Assembly: GCF_002584985.1 (NCBI RefSeq)
Contig: NZ_NUPZ01000037.1
Location: forward strand, 64,072-123,544
Direction: 5' to 3'
Origin: Bacillus sp. AFS029637
GTDB lineage: Bacteria; Bacillota; Bacilli; Bacillales; Bacillaceae_G
DNA length: 59,473 nt
Shown in pieces: positions 1 through 7,721 of this stretch. The position numbers and the translations under genes are program-made. The notes below the pieces were generated by a model that had not been told where the DNA came from, did no database searches, and was given only the letters and a program-made list of their open reading frames with translations. Position 1 is the first letter of the stretch. Each line of letters begins with the position of its first letter.

Positions 1-55
1 TATGATTATTGATTATATACCTTATTCTGTTAATTGTAAAATGTTTCTAAATAAA

Positions 56-96
56 AACCATCCTGTAATTTGGTTTCTCAAATTTCCAGGATGGTT
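56..96 (-). terminator. Terminator of ppk2
   Basis: A 10-bp perfect stem (aaccatcctg / caggatggtt) is followed on the minus strand by TTTTATTT. It lies 30 bases beyond the ppk2 stop codon. Confidence 0.85.
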
Positions 97-126
97 CTTC
101 GTTATATTTCATATTCAAATTTCGTA

Positions 127-939
127 CTATTTTACAATTACATCTTGATTCGTTTCAAAGCCCTCTTGCTTACCTTCTTTCATTTCATAATAATAAGAAG
201 GCAATTCTATACCATGCTCTACGAAATAATCCTCAATTAACGAAATAATCACTTTCAACGTTTTCACACGAGCATATAATTTATCGTTACTTTCGATAAT
301 ATTCCATTTCGCATTTGGTTTATTTGTTTTTTCAAACATTTCTTCCGTCGCTTCAACATACTCGTCCCATTTTTCACGATTACGCCAATCTTCGTCTGTA
401 ATTTTCCACCTTTTTAATGGGTTTTTCTCTCTATCTTTAAACCTCTTTAATTGTTCATCTTTACTAATATGATAGAAGAATTTTCCTATTATGTAATGAT
501 CATCGATTAATAATTTTTCAAAATCATTAATCTCATCATATGCTCTCATCCATTCTTCCTGTGTAGCAAAACCTTCCACACGCTCAACTAACACACGGCC
601 GTACCACGAGCGATCAAAAATAGTAATTTGCCCGTACTGAGGAAGTTTCCGCCAGAAACGTTGCAAGTAATGGTACCGTTTTTCATGAGGTGCAGGTGCT
701 CCAATCGGAGTTACTTGAAAACCACGTGGATCAAGATGCTCAGTCACTCGTTTAATCGCTCCACCTTTTCCAGCTGCATCCCAGCCTTCCATAACGAGCA
801 TAACTGCAATTTTTTCCTCTTTTACAATTTGCTGAAGCGCTAATAAACGTCTCTGGTATTTTTCAAGTTTCTTATTATACTTAGATTTCGATTCTATTCT
901 TTTCGTTACATCTACTTTAGCAAGATGTCCATTTTCCAT
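127..939 (-). CDS. ppk2: PPK2-family polyphosphate kinase
   Basis: Cytoplasmic PPK2-family phosphotransferase, moving phosphate between polyphosphate and nucleotides. At 270 aa it has the size of a one-domain PPK2. The Walker A-type loop GWDAAGKGG lies at residues 52-60 and the Walker B/lid segment FDRSWYGR at about 108-115, both diagnostic of the family. The ATG is preceded by AAGGGGG at suitable spacing. The gene stands alone, followed by its own terminator. Whether it prefers ADP, GDP or AMP as acceptor cannot be read from the sequence. Confidence 0.93.
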   Translation of the reverse strand: MENGHLAKVDVTKRIESKSKYNKKLEKYQRRLLALQQIVKEEKIAVMLVMEGWDAAGKGGAIKRVTEHLDPRGFQVTPIGAPAPHEKRYHYLQRFWRKLPQYGQITIFDRSWYGRVLVERVEGFATQEEWMRAYDEINDFEKLLIDDHYIIGKFFYHISKDEQLKRFKDREKNPLKRWKITDEDWRNREKWDEYVEATEEMFEKTNKPNAKWNIIESNDKLYARVKTLKVIISLIEDYFVEHGIELPSYYYEMKEGKQEGFETNQDVIVK

Positions 940-1007
940 AAAACAAATCCCCCTTGTTGTATGACAATACTATTTTAACATACATTTGGTAATTTTTTCA
1001 TATTACA

Positions 1008-1040
1008 AAAAGCTGTTTAGAAAAATCTCTACACAGCTTT
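1008..1040 (-). terminator. Terminator overlapping the cstA remnant stop
   Basis: Stem aaagctgt / acagcttt with a T-run on the minus strand. The stop codon of the truncated cstA-like frame lies inside the hairpin, so this looks like the original terminator kept with the 3' remnant. Confidence 0.7.
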
Positions 1041-1260
1041 CATGAAACATATAGCAGTTAAAATAACTGTAATAACCGCACCTACAACATAAGACGTATT
1101 TAGTGAAATATTAAAACCTATTTTCGCATTTAAAATATAAATGGCTGTCATGAGCGTCATAAAGATTGCTGGAATTAAGGACACAACATATGGTTTTCTT
1201 TTTATGAATAAATACATCGTTCCAATCCATAGTGCAATTGCTGCAATCGATTGGTTAGCT
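1029..1260 (-). pseudogene. 3' remnant of a carbon starvation protein (CstA-like) gene
   Basis: The reading frame can be followed upstream of its ATG at 1217 to about 1260 (residues ANQSIAAIALWIG before the Met), where an in-frame TGA stops it. The roughly 76 residues resemble the last two or three membrane helices of CstA peptide/pyruvate transporters (segments SLIPAIFMTLMTAIYIL and YVVGAVITVILTAICF). The rest of a CstA (over 500 aa) is absent: DNA beyond 1260 does not continue the homology before the next gene. Best read as a deletion remnant. It could be expressed as a 62-aa membrane peptide from the ATG, but no good ribosome binding site was seen. The CstA assignment is from memory of the family. 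Confidence 0.55.
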
Positions 1261-1387
1261 CAAGAGAAATATCTCCATCTTATTCACAAAGAGAGACTAT
1301 ACTTTTCACAATTGAATTATGGTATATCCTCTTACAAAGAGAAGATAATAACAAATAAATCCGTTAAAGAATGGGAGCTCTCTAACA

Positions 1388-1852
1388 ATGAAACGAAAAA
1401 TATTTTCTCTCTTTGCACTAACCTGTTTAGCACTACCAATACAAGCAAGTGCATACACATTTCAATCACTACCAATTGCGTCAAAGTCTAAACAGTGGTA
1501 TATCGAAATTGATAAATCTCATAACGTAAAGAAGCAAGCAGTGCAGCCAAAACAGGATGTATACGATACGTATAGTTTACTTGTAAAAAATATCGGTAAT
1601 GATGTATCAAACGTAGCTGTGGAAATACTTGATAACACTCCTACCTCTAAAGCTACTTTTAATCCTACTACATTAAATAACAAAGTTTCTAAAAGTCATA
1701 CAAACTTTGACTACATAGTATTCCCATTAGACTTTAACAGCCATAATTTCAAAGTCGTCATTACTTGGGAAGAAAATAATTTCTCTTACAACGGTCATCC
1801 GGTAAATGAGGATAAAAAGATGAAACAAACATTTGTATTTAATGAAGACTAA
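1388..1852 (+). CDS. Small secreted protein of unknown function
   Basis: A 154-aa protein with a clear Sec signal peptide: MKRK, a hydrophobic core, and a likely cleavage after QASA near residue 22. The mature part is hydrophilic and looks beta-rich (segments YSLLVKNIGNDVSNVAVEIL and NFKVVITWEE), like a small Ig-like extracellular domain. It has no cysteines in the mature region, no lipobox and no cell-wall anchor. A GGGAG motif lies upstream of the ATG. Its last codons are part of a terminator shared with the convergent gene. I do not recognise the family. Confidence 0.7.
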   Translation: MKRKIFSLFALTCLALPIQASAYTFQSLPIASKSKQWYIEIDKSHNVKKQAVQPKQDVYDTYSLLVKNIGNDVSNVAVEILDNTPTSKATFNPTTLNNKVSKSHTNFDYIVFPLDFNSHNFKVVITWEENNFSYNGHPVNEDKKMKQTFVFNED

Positions 1853-1873
1853 GTTCTGAACTTAGTCTTCATT
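1841..1873. terminator. Bidirectional terminator made of the 3' ends of two convergent genes
   Basis: A 15-bp perfect inverted repeat (aatgaagactaagtt / aacttagtcttcatt) with a 3-base loop covers both stop codons. Because the arms are coding, both proteins end in Asn-Glu-Asp. Confidence 0.8.
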
Positions 1874-2140
1874 TATGAAACCTGATTGGATCGCTTCTGT
1901 CACTTCTTTTGTAATTTCCAGTTCAGTTGCTTCCGTACTAATTTGCTTGTGCCAAATATGTACAGAAGGCTTTTTATTATAAAAATGCTTTATTAATAAT
2001 AATCGATTATATACTATATTATTTTCTATATGAGTAGCGATATAGACCGTGAAATTTTTTGCTTCAAAAACCTTTTCTTGCAAAGTGTATTTGCTTTCTA
2101 GTTGCCTTACTACTATATCTTTCAAATTTTCTATCGTCAT
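1862..2140 (-). CDS. Hypothetical protein, 92 aa
   Basis: The start is placed at ATG 2140 because AAAGGGG lies about 9 bases upstream. The frame is open to 2173, which would add 11 residues with no ribosome binding site. The product begins MTIENLKDIVV and is a soluble, mixed alpha/beta small protein with no transmembrane segment and no recognised domain. It lies 25 bases downstream of the MFS gene and is probably co-transcribed with it, ending in the shared terminator at 1841-1873. Function unknown. Confidence 0.6.
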   Translation of the reverse strand: MTIENLKDIVVRQLESKYTLQEKVFEAKNFTVYIATHIENNIVYNRLLLIKHFYNKKPSVHIWHKQISTEATELEITKEVTEAIQSGFINED

Positions 2141-2165
2141 ATACGCTGTCCCCTTTCCCCTATCA

Positions 2166-3428
2166 TCAATCAAATCGACGAATACTCCGCACAGACAATG
2201 CCATACCTATTGTAATAATCACTAAAATTGCTAGCAATACAATCGTTATCTCGCCACCTATTACATTCGCTAGCCAACCAACAACTACGTATCCTAATGG
2301 CAATAAAGCGAAAGAACCTAACATATCAAGGCTTGCTACTCTTCCAAATGCTTCTTCTGGAACAAGTTCTTGTAAACTCGTTTCCCAAATAAGTCCAAAT
2401 ATCATCATACCGAATCCTTCGATTGCCATTAAGAATATTAAAGCAGGTGGCCAAGAAATGAACGGCATAATTAGTAGAGCGATACCACTAATTAAAACAC
2501 CTCCATAGGCAAGTAATCCTCTTTTATGCCATCGTTCCCTCCCGCCAAATATTAGTGCGGCGATTACAGCACCACCACCAGAAGCTGCCATGCCTAGTCC
2601 ATATACGTAAGCTTCAAAATGATGGTGAACATTAAACAACCATGGAATTAATACGACGATAATGCCGGCATAACAAATGTTTACGAAAGAAAACACTAAA
2701 ATTGTAATCCACAACCACGGATGACTTTTTAAAACTAAAACCCCTTCCATAAACTCTTTTTTATAATCGATCTTACTCCTTTCAATCGAGTTTACTTTCT
2801 TAAACTTAATTTCTTTTAAAAATAATAAACAGAAAAATGATAATAAATACGTTGCTGCATCTAGTCCAAACCCTATCCCAGCAGATGCAACTGATACGAT
2901 TAATCCACCAAGTGCCGGTCCGATTAATCGTATGCCTTGATTACTCATTTGCGTGAGTGCATTAGCCGCATTACGAATTTCTGGTACAAACACTTTTGCT
3001 CTTACAGCTGAATACGCCGGCTGGAATATTCCTTCCATAAGTCCGTATAAAGCAACAAGGACATATAAAAGGGTAATCGTTAGCAAATCCATAAATATAA
3101 GCGATGCAAGTAATAGCATTAATATAGCGCGGATTATATCTGTAAATAACATTAATTTTACCCGGTCAATTCGATCTACAACTAACCCTGCAAACGGTAA
3201 AGCAAGAATATTAGGTAGCATGTACATTGCCATAGTCATCCCCATTACAACCGTTGAACCAGTTAATGAGTAAACAACGACTGGCAAAATAACCATCGTT
3301 ATAGAACTCCCTAAAGTTGAAAGCAATTGTCCAATCCACAAAAATTTAAAATGCCGTGACACTTTAACTGGCAACAGTAATTTGCCAACATACCCTAAAC
3401 CTTTCTCTCTTTGTATTTCTCCTTGCAT
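2166..3428 (-). CDS. Major facilitator superfamily efflux transporter
   Basis: A 420-aa integral membrane protein with about 12 hydrophobic segments in two halves, the standard size for MFS drug exporters. The first half carries the MFS loop motif between helices 2 and 3 (VVDRIDRVKLM). Overall pattern (FKFLWIGQLLSTLGSSIT near the N-terminus) resembles the MefA/macrolide-efflux-like MFS_3 group. The start at ATG 3428 is preceded by GAGGAGAGGG; an ATG 12 codons upstream lacks a site. The substrate cannot be inferred. It probably forms an operon with the 92-aa gene downstream. Confidence 0.85.
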   Translation of the reverse strand: MQGEIQREKGLGYVGKLLLPVKVSRHFKFLWIGQLLSTLGSSITMVILPVVVYSLTGSTVVMGMTMAMYMLPNILALPFAGLVVDRIDRVKLMLFTDIIRAILMLLLASLIFMDLLTITLLYVLVALYGLMEGIFQPAYSAVRAKVFVPEIRNAANALTQMSNQGIRLIGPALGGLIVSVASAGIGFGLDAATYLLSFFCLLFLKEIKFKKVNSIERSKIDYKKEFMEGVLVLKSHPWLWITILVFSFVNICYAGIIVVLIPWLFNVHHHFEAYVYGLGMAASGGGAVIAALIFGGRERWHKRGLLAYGGVLISGIALLIMPFISWPPALIFLMAIEGFGMMIFGLIWETSLQELVPEEAFGRVASLDMLGSFALLPLGYVVVGWLANVIGGEITIVLLAILVIITIGMALSVRSIRRFD

Positions 3429-3566
3429 TTCCCTCTCCTCTTTCCAAATGACTATAGAATCCATACATAATAACAGAAAATTACCAATATTACATTTTCA
3501 ATTATATAAGAAACCATTATGCTATGGTAAAATTATCAAAAAAAATATAAAGGAGAATACATCATT

Positions 3567-3959
3567 ATGCCTCCAAATTCACATAACATCGAGCACCAAC
3601 TCTATACAATGTGTATGATCTAGCGTAACAATGAAGTTTTACTTGTAAAATAAATGCTTGTTAATAGGAGGTAACGATACTGCCTCGTGTGGAATGTTAT
3701 ACCCCTCGTCCCTTCGGGGTTGCGAGAACACGATGAAGCACTAACTTGTGTAAATTTAATTGAATTGTATAGATTTAGTTAAGTTTATCGTATCGGTGAA
3801 TTAGTATGGGTGCCAATCAATACAGCACTAAATCTTCCTATGCAAGGTTGGTTTAAAGAAAGATCCCCATTACTTTTTGAAAAAGGTACGTTTGAAATTC
3901 AACGTGTTTGGGACAAAGATTTAGATAAACAAGTCGCTATGACAATTGCCCACACGTAA
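3567..3959 (+). pseudogene. Decayed NUDIX hydrolase (8-oxo-dGTPase/MutT-like) gene
   Basis: A good ribosome binding site (AAAGGAG) and ATG at 3567 open a frame reading MPPNSHNIEHQLYTMCMI, then TAG, then RNNEVLLVK and TAA, typical of a NUDIX N-terminal strand. The same frame resumes at about 3796 with GELVWVPINTALNL and runs to TAA at 3957-3959 with WFKERSPLLFEKGTFEIQR, typical of a NUDIX C-terminus. The middle, where the Nudix box GX5EX7REUXEEXGU should be, is scrambled and contains further stops. The total span (130 codons) is shorter than a usual 150-160-aa member, so the gene has both nonsense mutations and an internal loss. Family assignment rests on remembered conserved ends. Confidence 0.7.
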
Positions 3960-3986
3960 AAAAGCTCGGAATCTCTCCAAGCTTTT
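3960..3986 (-). terminator. Terminator of the yndGHJ cluster
   Basis: Stem aaaagct / agctttt, partly extended inward, followed by T-rich sequence on the minus strand, immediately after the yndJ stop codon. Confidence 0.6.
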
Positions 3987-3987
3987 C

Positions 3988-5613
3988 TTACTTTTCCTCT
4001 ATTTTCTTAATCTCATAATCAATTTCTAAAAACTTAACTCCAAATATCCACATTTTATGGTGAGCTGTTAGCATTTGACCATTTCCCTCTTTAATAATAA
4101 ACGTCTCTGCTAACGGTAAACGGATTGTAAAGAAACGAGTATGTAAATAAATCCCCTCATCGCCCTTACCATTTTCTCTTAGCTTACTAGTAATGATTAA
4201 CTCATTATTATCATTGCGTAATTTTAAAATCCCCGTCATATTCGAATATGGTAAAGGTAATGCGATATTCATATATGTATCGTTCTTATGGGTATGCATT
4301 GAATACAAAGCTAAAAAAATAGACTTCCCTGCTTCATTTTTTCTTAGCCAAGCTCTTACGTTTTCTCTTCCGTCTTTCTCATCGATTACACCAAGGATAG
4401 AACCGTACATTGTTTCCCACTTGCCACCCATTCCTAAATGTATTTGTCCAACACGTTTACTCATTTTCTCATAACAAAATGCAAATGGGCGGAACCAACG
4501 AGTCCATTTAATATGCGATTGTAACTTATACGCTGTTGTATTTTCATAAAAACGAATAATGCTTAAAGGAATCTTCGCTGTGTCAAATGCCTCACTATGA
4601 AAGTCATTCATTTTATCAACTAAACCTTTGTATTCCTTACTATCTACTAAATTCCTACTATGTAAAAACGTCTCACCAATTGTTACACTTCCTCTTAACC
4701 GACTCATTGGTTTTCCATAGTATTTATAATTGGGAGCACTCTTTTCCATCATCCAACCAACAAATGCCGGTAGCGCTACTCCAATCCCATTTACGACACC
4801 GTGAACCCAAACCATTTGTACAATTGTAATCGTCATTACTTGTTTCAAATTCCCATATGAATATATGAGTGAGAACATAATTGTGACCATGAGCGTACTA
4901 GACGAAATGATTAAAAGAATCTTTGCGCTGATAGCATTAAATTTCGTGCGCCAAACATAAATCCCATAACCATAAATAGCACATAAATATAGGAACACTG
5001 CAAAAAATTCAAATATCCTTGAGTATGTAATTCCAATCGCAACTGTCATCGGTGAAATGACTATAATAAACATAATTGCATCATATACTTTACTTCTCTT
5101 TTCTCTCTCCCTCCCAATTAAACCCGCTGATAACGGCAATAGAAATGCCGAATAATGAAAGTGTGCAGCTGTAAGTAAAACAATGTCAGAACTAAACTGC
5201 ATAATCGATACGTTTGCTACTGAAGCAAAAAACCAAAAACCACCTAAAAACAAATAAATAAACGCACTATCGATAGCCGTTTCTTCTAATGGCTTCCGTC
5301 CTCTTTCTAGTAATCTATTTATACCAAATAACGCAACGATCCCCGTATATACAAACCAAATTATCGCAAAGAAATATTGATTTGTTACAAAAGCTAACAT
5401 TGCACTAATTGCTGCGACCGGATATAAAAACGATACGGATTTATAAAATAATAAATACGATCCATTTCGTGTTCTTTTATCAATAATACAAAAAGACATC
5501 GGTATAAATAACAAAATAGATAATAATATAATTGCTTCAACAGGATTTACATCGGGCCACTCACATATTAGAAAAACAATATAACAAGCAAGACCAAATA
5601 TTATATTTCTCAT
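3988..5613 (-). CDS. yndJ: YndJ-family membrane protein
   Basis: A 541-aa protein whose first ~290 residues form about nine hydrophobic helices (YndJ-like membrane domain). A hydrophilic C-terminal half follows (from about residue 295, beginning near KSAPNYKYYGKPMSRLRG), probably cytosolic and beta-rich. The size and the position as third gene after a YndG-like and a YndH-like gene match the Bacillus subtilis yndG-yndH-yndJ arrangement. ATG with AAAGGA upstream. Only 5 bases separate it from yndH. No enzymatic motif is visible and the function of the cluster is not known to me. Confidence 0.8.
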   Translation of the reverse strand: MRNIIFGLACYIVFLICEWPDVNPVEAIILLSILLFIPMSFCIIDKRTRNGSYLLFYKSVSFLYPVAAISAMLAFVTNQYFFAIIWFVYTGIVALFGINRLLERGRKPLEETAIDSAFIYLFLGGFWFFASVANVSIMQFSSDIVLLTAAHFHYSAFLLPLSAGLIGREREKRSKVYDAIMFIIVISPMTVAIGITYSRIFEFFAVFLYLCAIYGYGIYVWRTKFNAISAKILLIISSSTLMVTIMFSLIYSYGNLKQVMTITIVQMVWVHGVVNGIGVALPAFVGWMMEKSAPNYKYYGKPMSRLRGSVTIGETFLHSRNLVDSKEYKGLVDKMNDFHSEAFDTAKIPLSIIRFYENTTAYKLQSHIKWTRWFRPFAFCYEKMSKRVGQIHLGMGGKWETMYGSILGVIDEKDGRENVRAWLRKNEAGKSIFLALYSMHTHKNDTYMNIALPLPYSNMTGILKLRNDNNELIITSKLRENGKGDEGIYLHTRFFTIRLPLAETFIIKEGNGQMLTAHHKMWIFGVKFLEIDYEIKKIEEK

Positions 5614-5618
5614 ATCGT

Positions 5619-6230
5619 TTATTTCCTTTCCACAAACGTTCCCTTATATGAAAATAGCGAACCAATTAACGGATTTCGTACTTGAACATAAATTCGAAAA
5701 CATTGTAATTCGTCATCATAACTTTCAACAATTTTTGCCTCTCCGTATAAAAGTTTCGGTAAAGAGATTTTTCTTCCAAACATATAAAGCCATTGTTTCT
5801 TTGAAGAAATATGCATTGCCCCTAACCCATCAATATGAAAATTCAATGTAGAGACGAGTAAATGTGGTTCACCAAAATAATCTACAATTTCATTTTCGTT
5901 TTCATCCAACTGCATAACCGCATTAAAATATCTTTCCTTATCATGAAAATAAAACGTGCGATTCCACTTTACAATTTCTTTTCCATCTTTATCTCGTCCA
6001 GCAGTATTATGTATTACAAAAGGCACTTTTTTTCCTCGTTCAGAGAAAAACATTCGAAACTTCGATGCAATTTTTAATATTAATTTCACAAAAAAAGAAC
6101 CACCATAAATTTCATCCATCTTTCCTTCCCCAATAAAACTATTCTCTTCTGTAATCTCATAGCGTTTCTGCAATTTCGGATGAAGTTTTTTATAAGAATC
6201 CCCTAATAGTCTTTCATAAATATTAGCCAT
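5619..6230 (-). CDS. yndH: DUF4166-domain protein (YndH-like)
   Basis: A 203-aa soluble protein. DUF4166 proteins are about this length and begin with a segment like IYERLLGDSYKKLHPKLQKR, seen here at residues 4-23. The rest is beta-strand rich with paired aromatic residues. No signal peptide or membrane segment. It is the middle gene of a three-gene operon, 3 bases after the YndG-like gene and 5 bases before yndJ, so translation is probably coupled. Biochemical function unknown. Confidence 0.78.
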   Translation of the reverse strand: MANIYERLLGDSYKKLHPKLQKRYEITEENSFIGEGKMDEIYGGSFFVKLILKIASKFRMFFSERGKKVPFVIHNTAGRDKDGKEIVKWNRTFYFHDKERYFNAVMQLDENENEIVDYFGEPHLLVSTLNFHIDGLGAMHISSKKQWLYMFGRKISLPKLLYGEAKIVESYDDELQCFRIYVQVRNPLIGSLFSYKGTFVERK

Positions 6231-6233
6231 ACA

Positions 6234-7142
6234 CTATCCCTTTCTCGTCCTCTTGCAATTTTTTGCACTTGGCAAATCGAAGCTATTCATATAACCGACA
6301 ATCGATACTCCAATTAGAAGCAGATTTAACGTAATTGGATTAAACGGCTCTGTAAAGCTTGTGATATTCGTACATCCTGCTGCTATCGTTAAGGCTATTA
6401 ACATGAAAATATGTAGTATAAATACATTTCGTTTTGGAAATGGAAGTAACCATATGACACCAAAAATAACTTCTAACAGCCCAATTATTTTAAGAATAAA
6501 AATACTATTTTCAGTTGAACCAATTATGACCGAAAGCATTTTCACTTCTTCTGGATGGGTAAAGATTATTTTCGGTACAATCCCTTGATATAGCCATACA
6601 AAAGAAAATAAAAAACAAACGAGCCAATATGTCATTGTTCTTCTAATTAGCAACTTAGGATGAAGTCCCTTTTCTAACCATAATTTTAAAGCATCAAAAC
6701 TCCAAGCAGTCGCAGAGCCTAATAACGGGCGAAAAATATATGAATCTATTACATTTCCTATACGGCCAAATCTTGTATCATAATCATATTGCGTTTCAAA
6801 ATGAATGTATTCATTATTCGGTGTATACTTCCAATACCCACGCCCCATTTGTATAAGCGATAATTGATTGTCTGTCCAAAATTTCAAAGACGAAATTCGT
6901 TCTCCAGTTTCTTTTCTAATCTCACCTATCGATTCCCCTTCCCCAGCTATTTCAAGTCCAAATCCGATCTTTGTTTTATACAAAAATTGCTGCGGTTCTC
7001 CCTCTTTTTTCTCTAAATACGAAATTTCAGTAAAGCGAGCATCCCACTCTGTATGTATGTCTGGTTCTTGCGTATATTCCCATAATTTCTCTATCGTTGT
7101 TTCCATTTCTATCGAAACATAAATAGGTTTTTTCCTTTGCAT
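6234..7142 (-). CDS. yndG: SRPBCC plus DoxX-like membrane protein (YndG-like)
   Basis: A 302-aa two-part protein. Residues 1 to about 150 resemble an SRPBCC/START-like ligand-binding fold (MQRKKPIYVSIEMETTIEKL at the start, a pattern seen in polyketide-cyclase-like domains). Residues about 165-290 have four hydrophobic helices like DoxX-family proteins. This fused architecture, and its place as first gene before yndH and yndJ, match B. subtilis yndG. A GGAGGTGG site precedes the ATG. A role in binding a hydrophobic ligand near the membrane is inference only. Confidence 0.75.
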   Translation of the reverse strand: MQRKKPIYVSIEMETTIEKLWEYTQEPDIHTEWDARFTEISYLEKKEGEPQQFLYKTKIGFGLEIAGEGESIGEIRKETGERISSLKFWTDNQLSLIQMGRGYWKYTPNNEYIHFETQYDYDTRFGRIGNVIDSYIFRPLLGSATAWSFDALKLWLEKGLHPKLLIRRTMTYWLVCFLFSFVWLYQGIVPKIIFTHPEEVKMLSVIIGSTENSIFILKIIGLLEVIFGVIWLLPFPKRNVFILHIFMLIALTIAAGCTNITSFTEPFNPITLNLLLIGVSIVGYMNSFDLPSAKNCKRTRKG

Positions 7143-7256
7143 TCTTCCACCTCCAGTGCACTATATTTTTAATGTACATGCAATGAGTTTATTTTGCTAC
7201 ATTTTTCACAAACTCCCCCGTAAATAGAAAGAATTTTAAAAAAATACACAAAACAC

Positions 7257-7285
7257 TTGATTCCCCGGAAAATTTAAATTATTAT
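7257..7285 (+). promoter_or_regulatory. SigmaA promoter of the lysC leader
   Basis: TTGATT, 17-base spacer, TATTAT. This places the transcription start about 45 bases before the lysine riboswitch begins. Confidence 0.6.
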
Positions 7286-7337
7286 AAAACAAATGTTACC
7301 CACAACTTTATAAATCAAACACTCTCGCCTAAAACGT

Positions 7338-7567
7338 GAGATAGAGGTTGCAATACTTATAAGTATTCTAATGGAGACACAGAGATGTCTATGAAATTAG
7401 AAGAAAGGAAGTGTTGCCGAAATTGATAAACTTCTCTGCATTTATCAATTGGGGCTGTTTTCGAATAGAAACAGAACTGTCATATGTACAAACATGTACG
7501 TATGAAGAGCTATCTACAAAAAAGAGATATCATTTTCATGATATTCCTTTTTTGGCGGTTTTTTTAT
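7338..7567 (+). ncRNA. Lysine riboswitch (L-box) with terminator
   Basis: The aptamer spans about 7338-7482. It carries the conserved L-box blocks in order: AGAGGTTGC, TATAAGTA, GGAGAC, GAAAGGAAGTGTTGCCGAAA, GGGGCTGTTTTCGAATAG and ACAGAACTGTCA. The expression platform ends in a hairpin at about 7517-7553 (aaaaaagagatatcat / atgatattcctttttt) followed by a T-run. Established mechanism: lysine binding favours termination, lowering aspartokinase transcription. Directly upstream of lysC. Confidence 0.93.
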
Positions 7568-7602
7568 TAGCTCCGTTTTCTGTTTCCCTTTTCCTGTAAC
7601 AG

Positions 7603-7637
7603 CACCATCCTCACTTATTTGAGATGGTGTTTTTTGT
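7603..7637 (+). terminator. Second terminator-like hairpin in the lysC leader
   Basis: Stem caccatcctca / tgagatggtg followed by TTTTTT, 50 bases after the riboswitch terminator and before the lysC ribosome binding site. It looks like a full intrinsic terminator. Confidence 0.65.
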
Positions 7638-7721
7638 TTTTCTCTCTGGTAACTACAGGAATATTGGGATTTGCATATGTCCTAACCTATTCTTAAAAAT
7701 GGACGAAAGAAGGAATTCGTA

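Noticed and set aside
1141-1491. A 116-codon plus-strand frame
   Set aside because: It crosses the cstA remnant antisense and the signal peptide of the secreted-protein gene in another frame; no ribosome binding site.
3661-3760. GTGTG with nearby CG-rich hairpin considered as a group II intron end
   Set aside because: No reverse transcriptase, no domain V-like structure, and the flanks fit a decayed NUDIX gene in one frame.
7411-7599. A 62-codon frame on the plus strand upstream of lysC
   Set aside because: It overlaps the lysine riboswitch aptamer and terminator; the sequence is explained by RNA structure.
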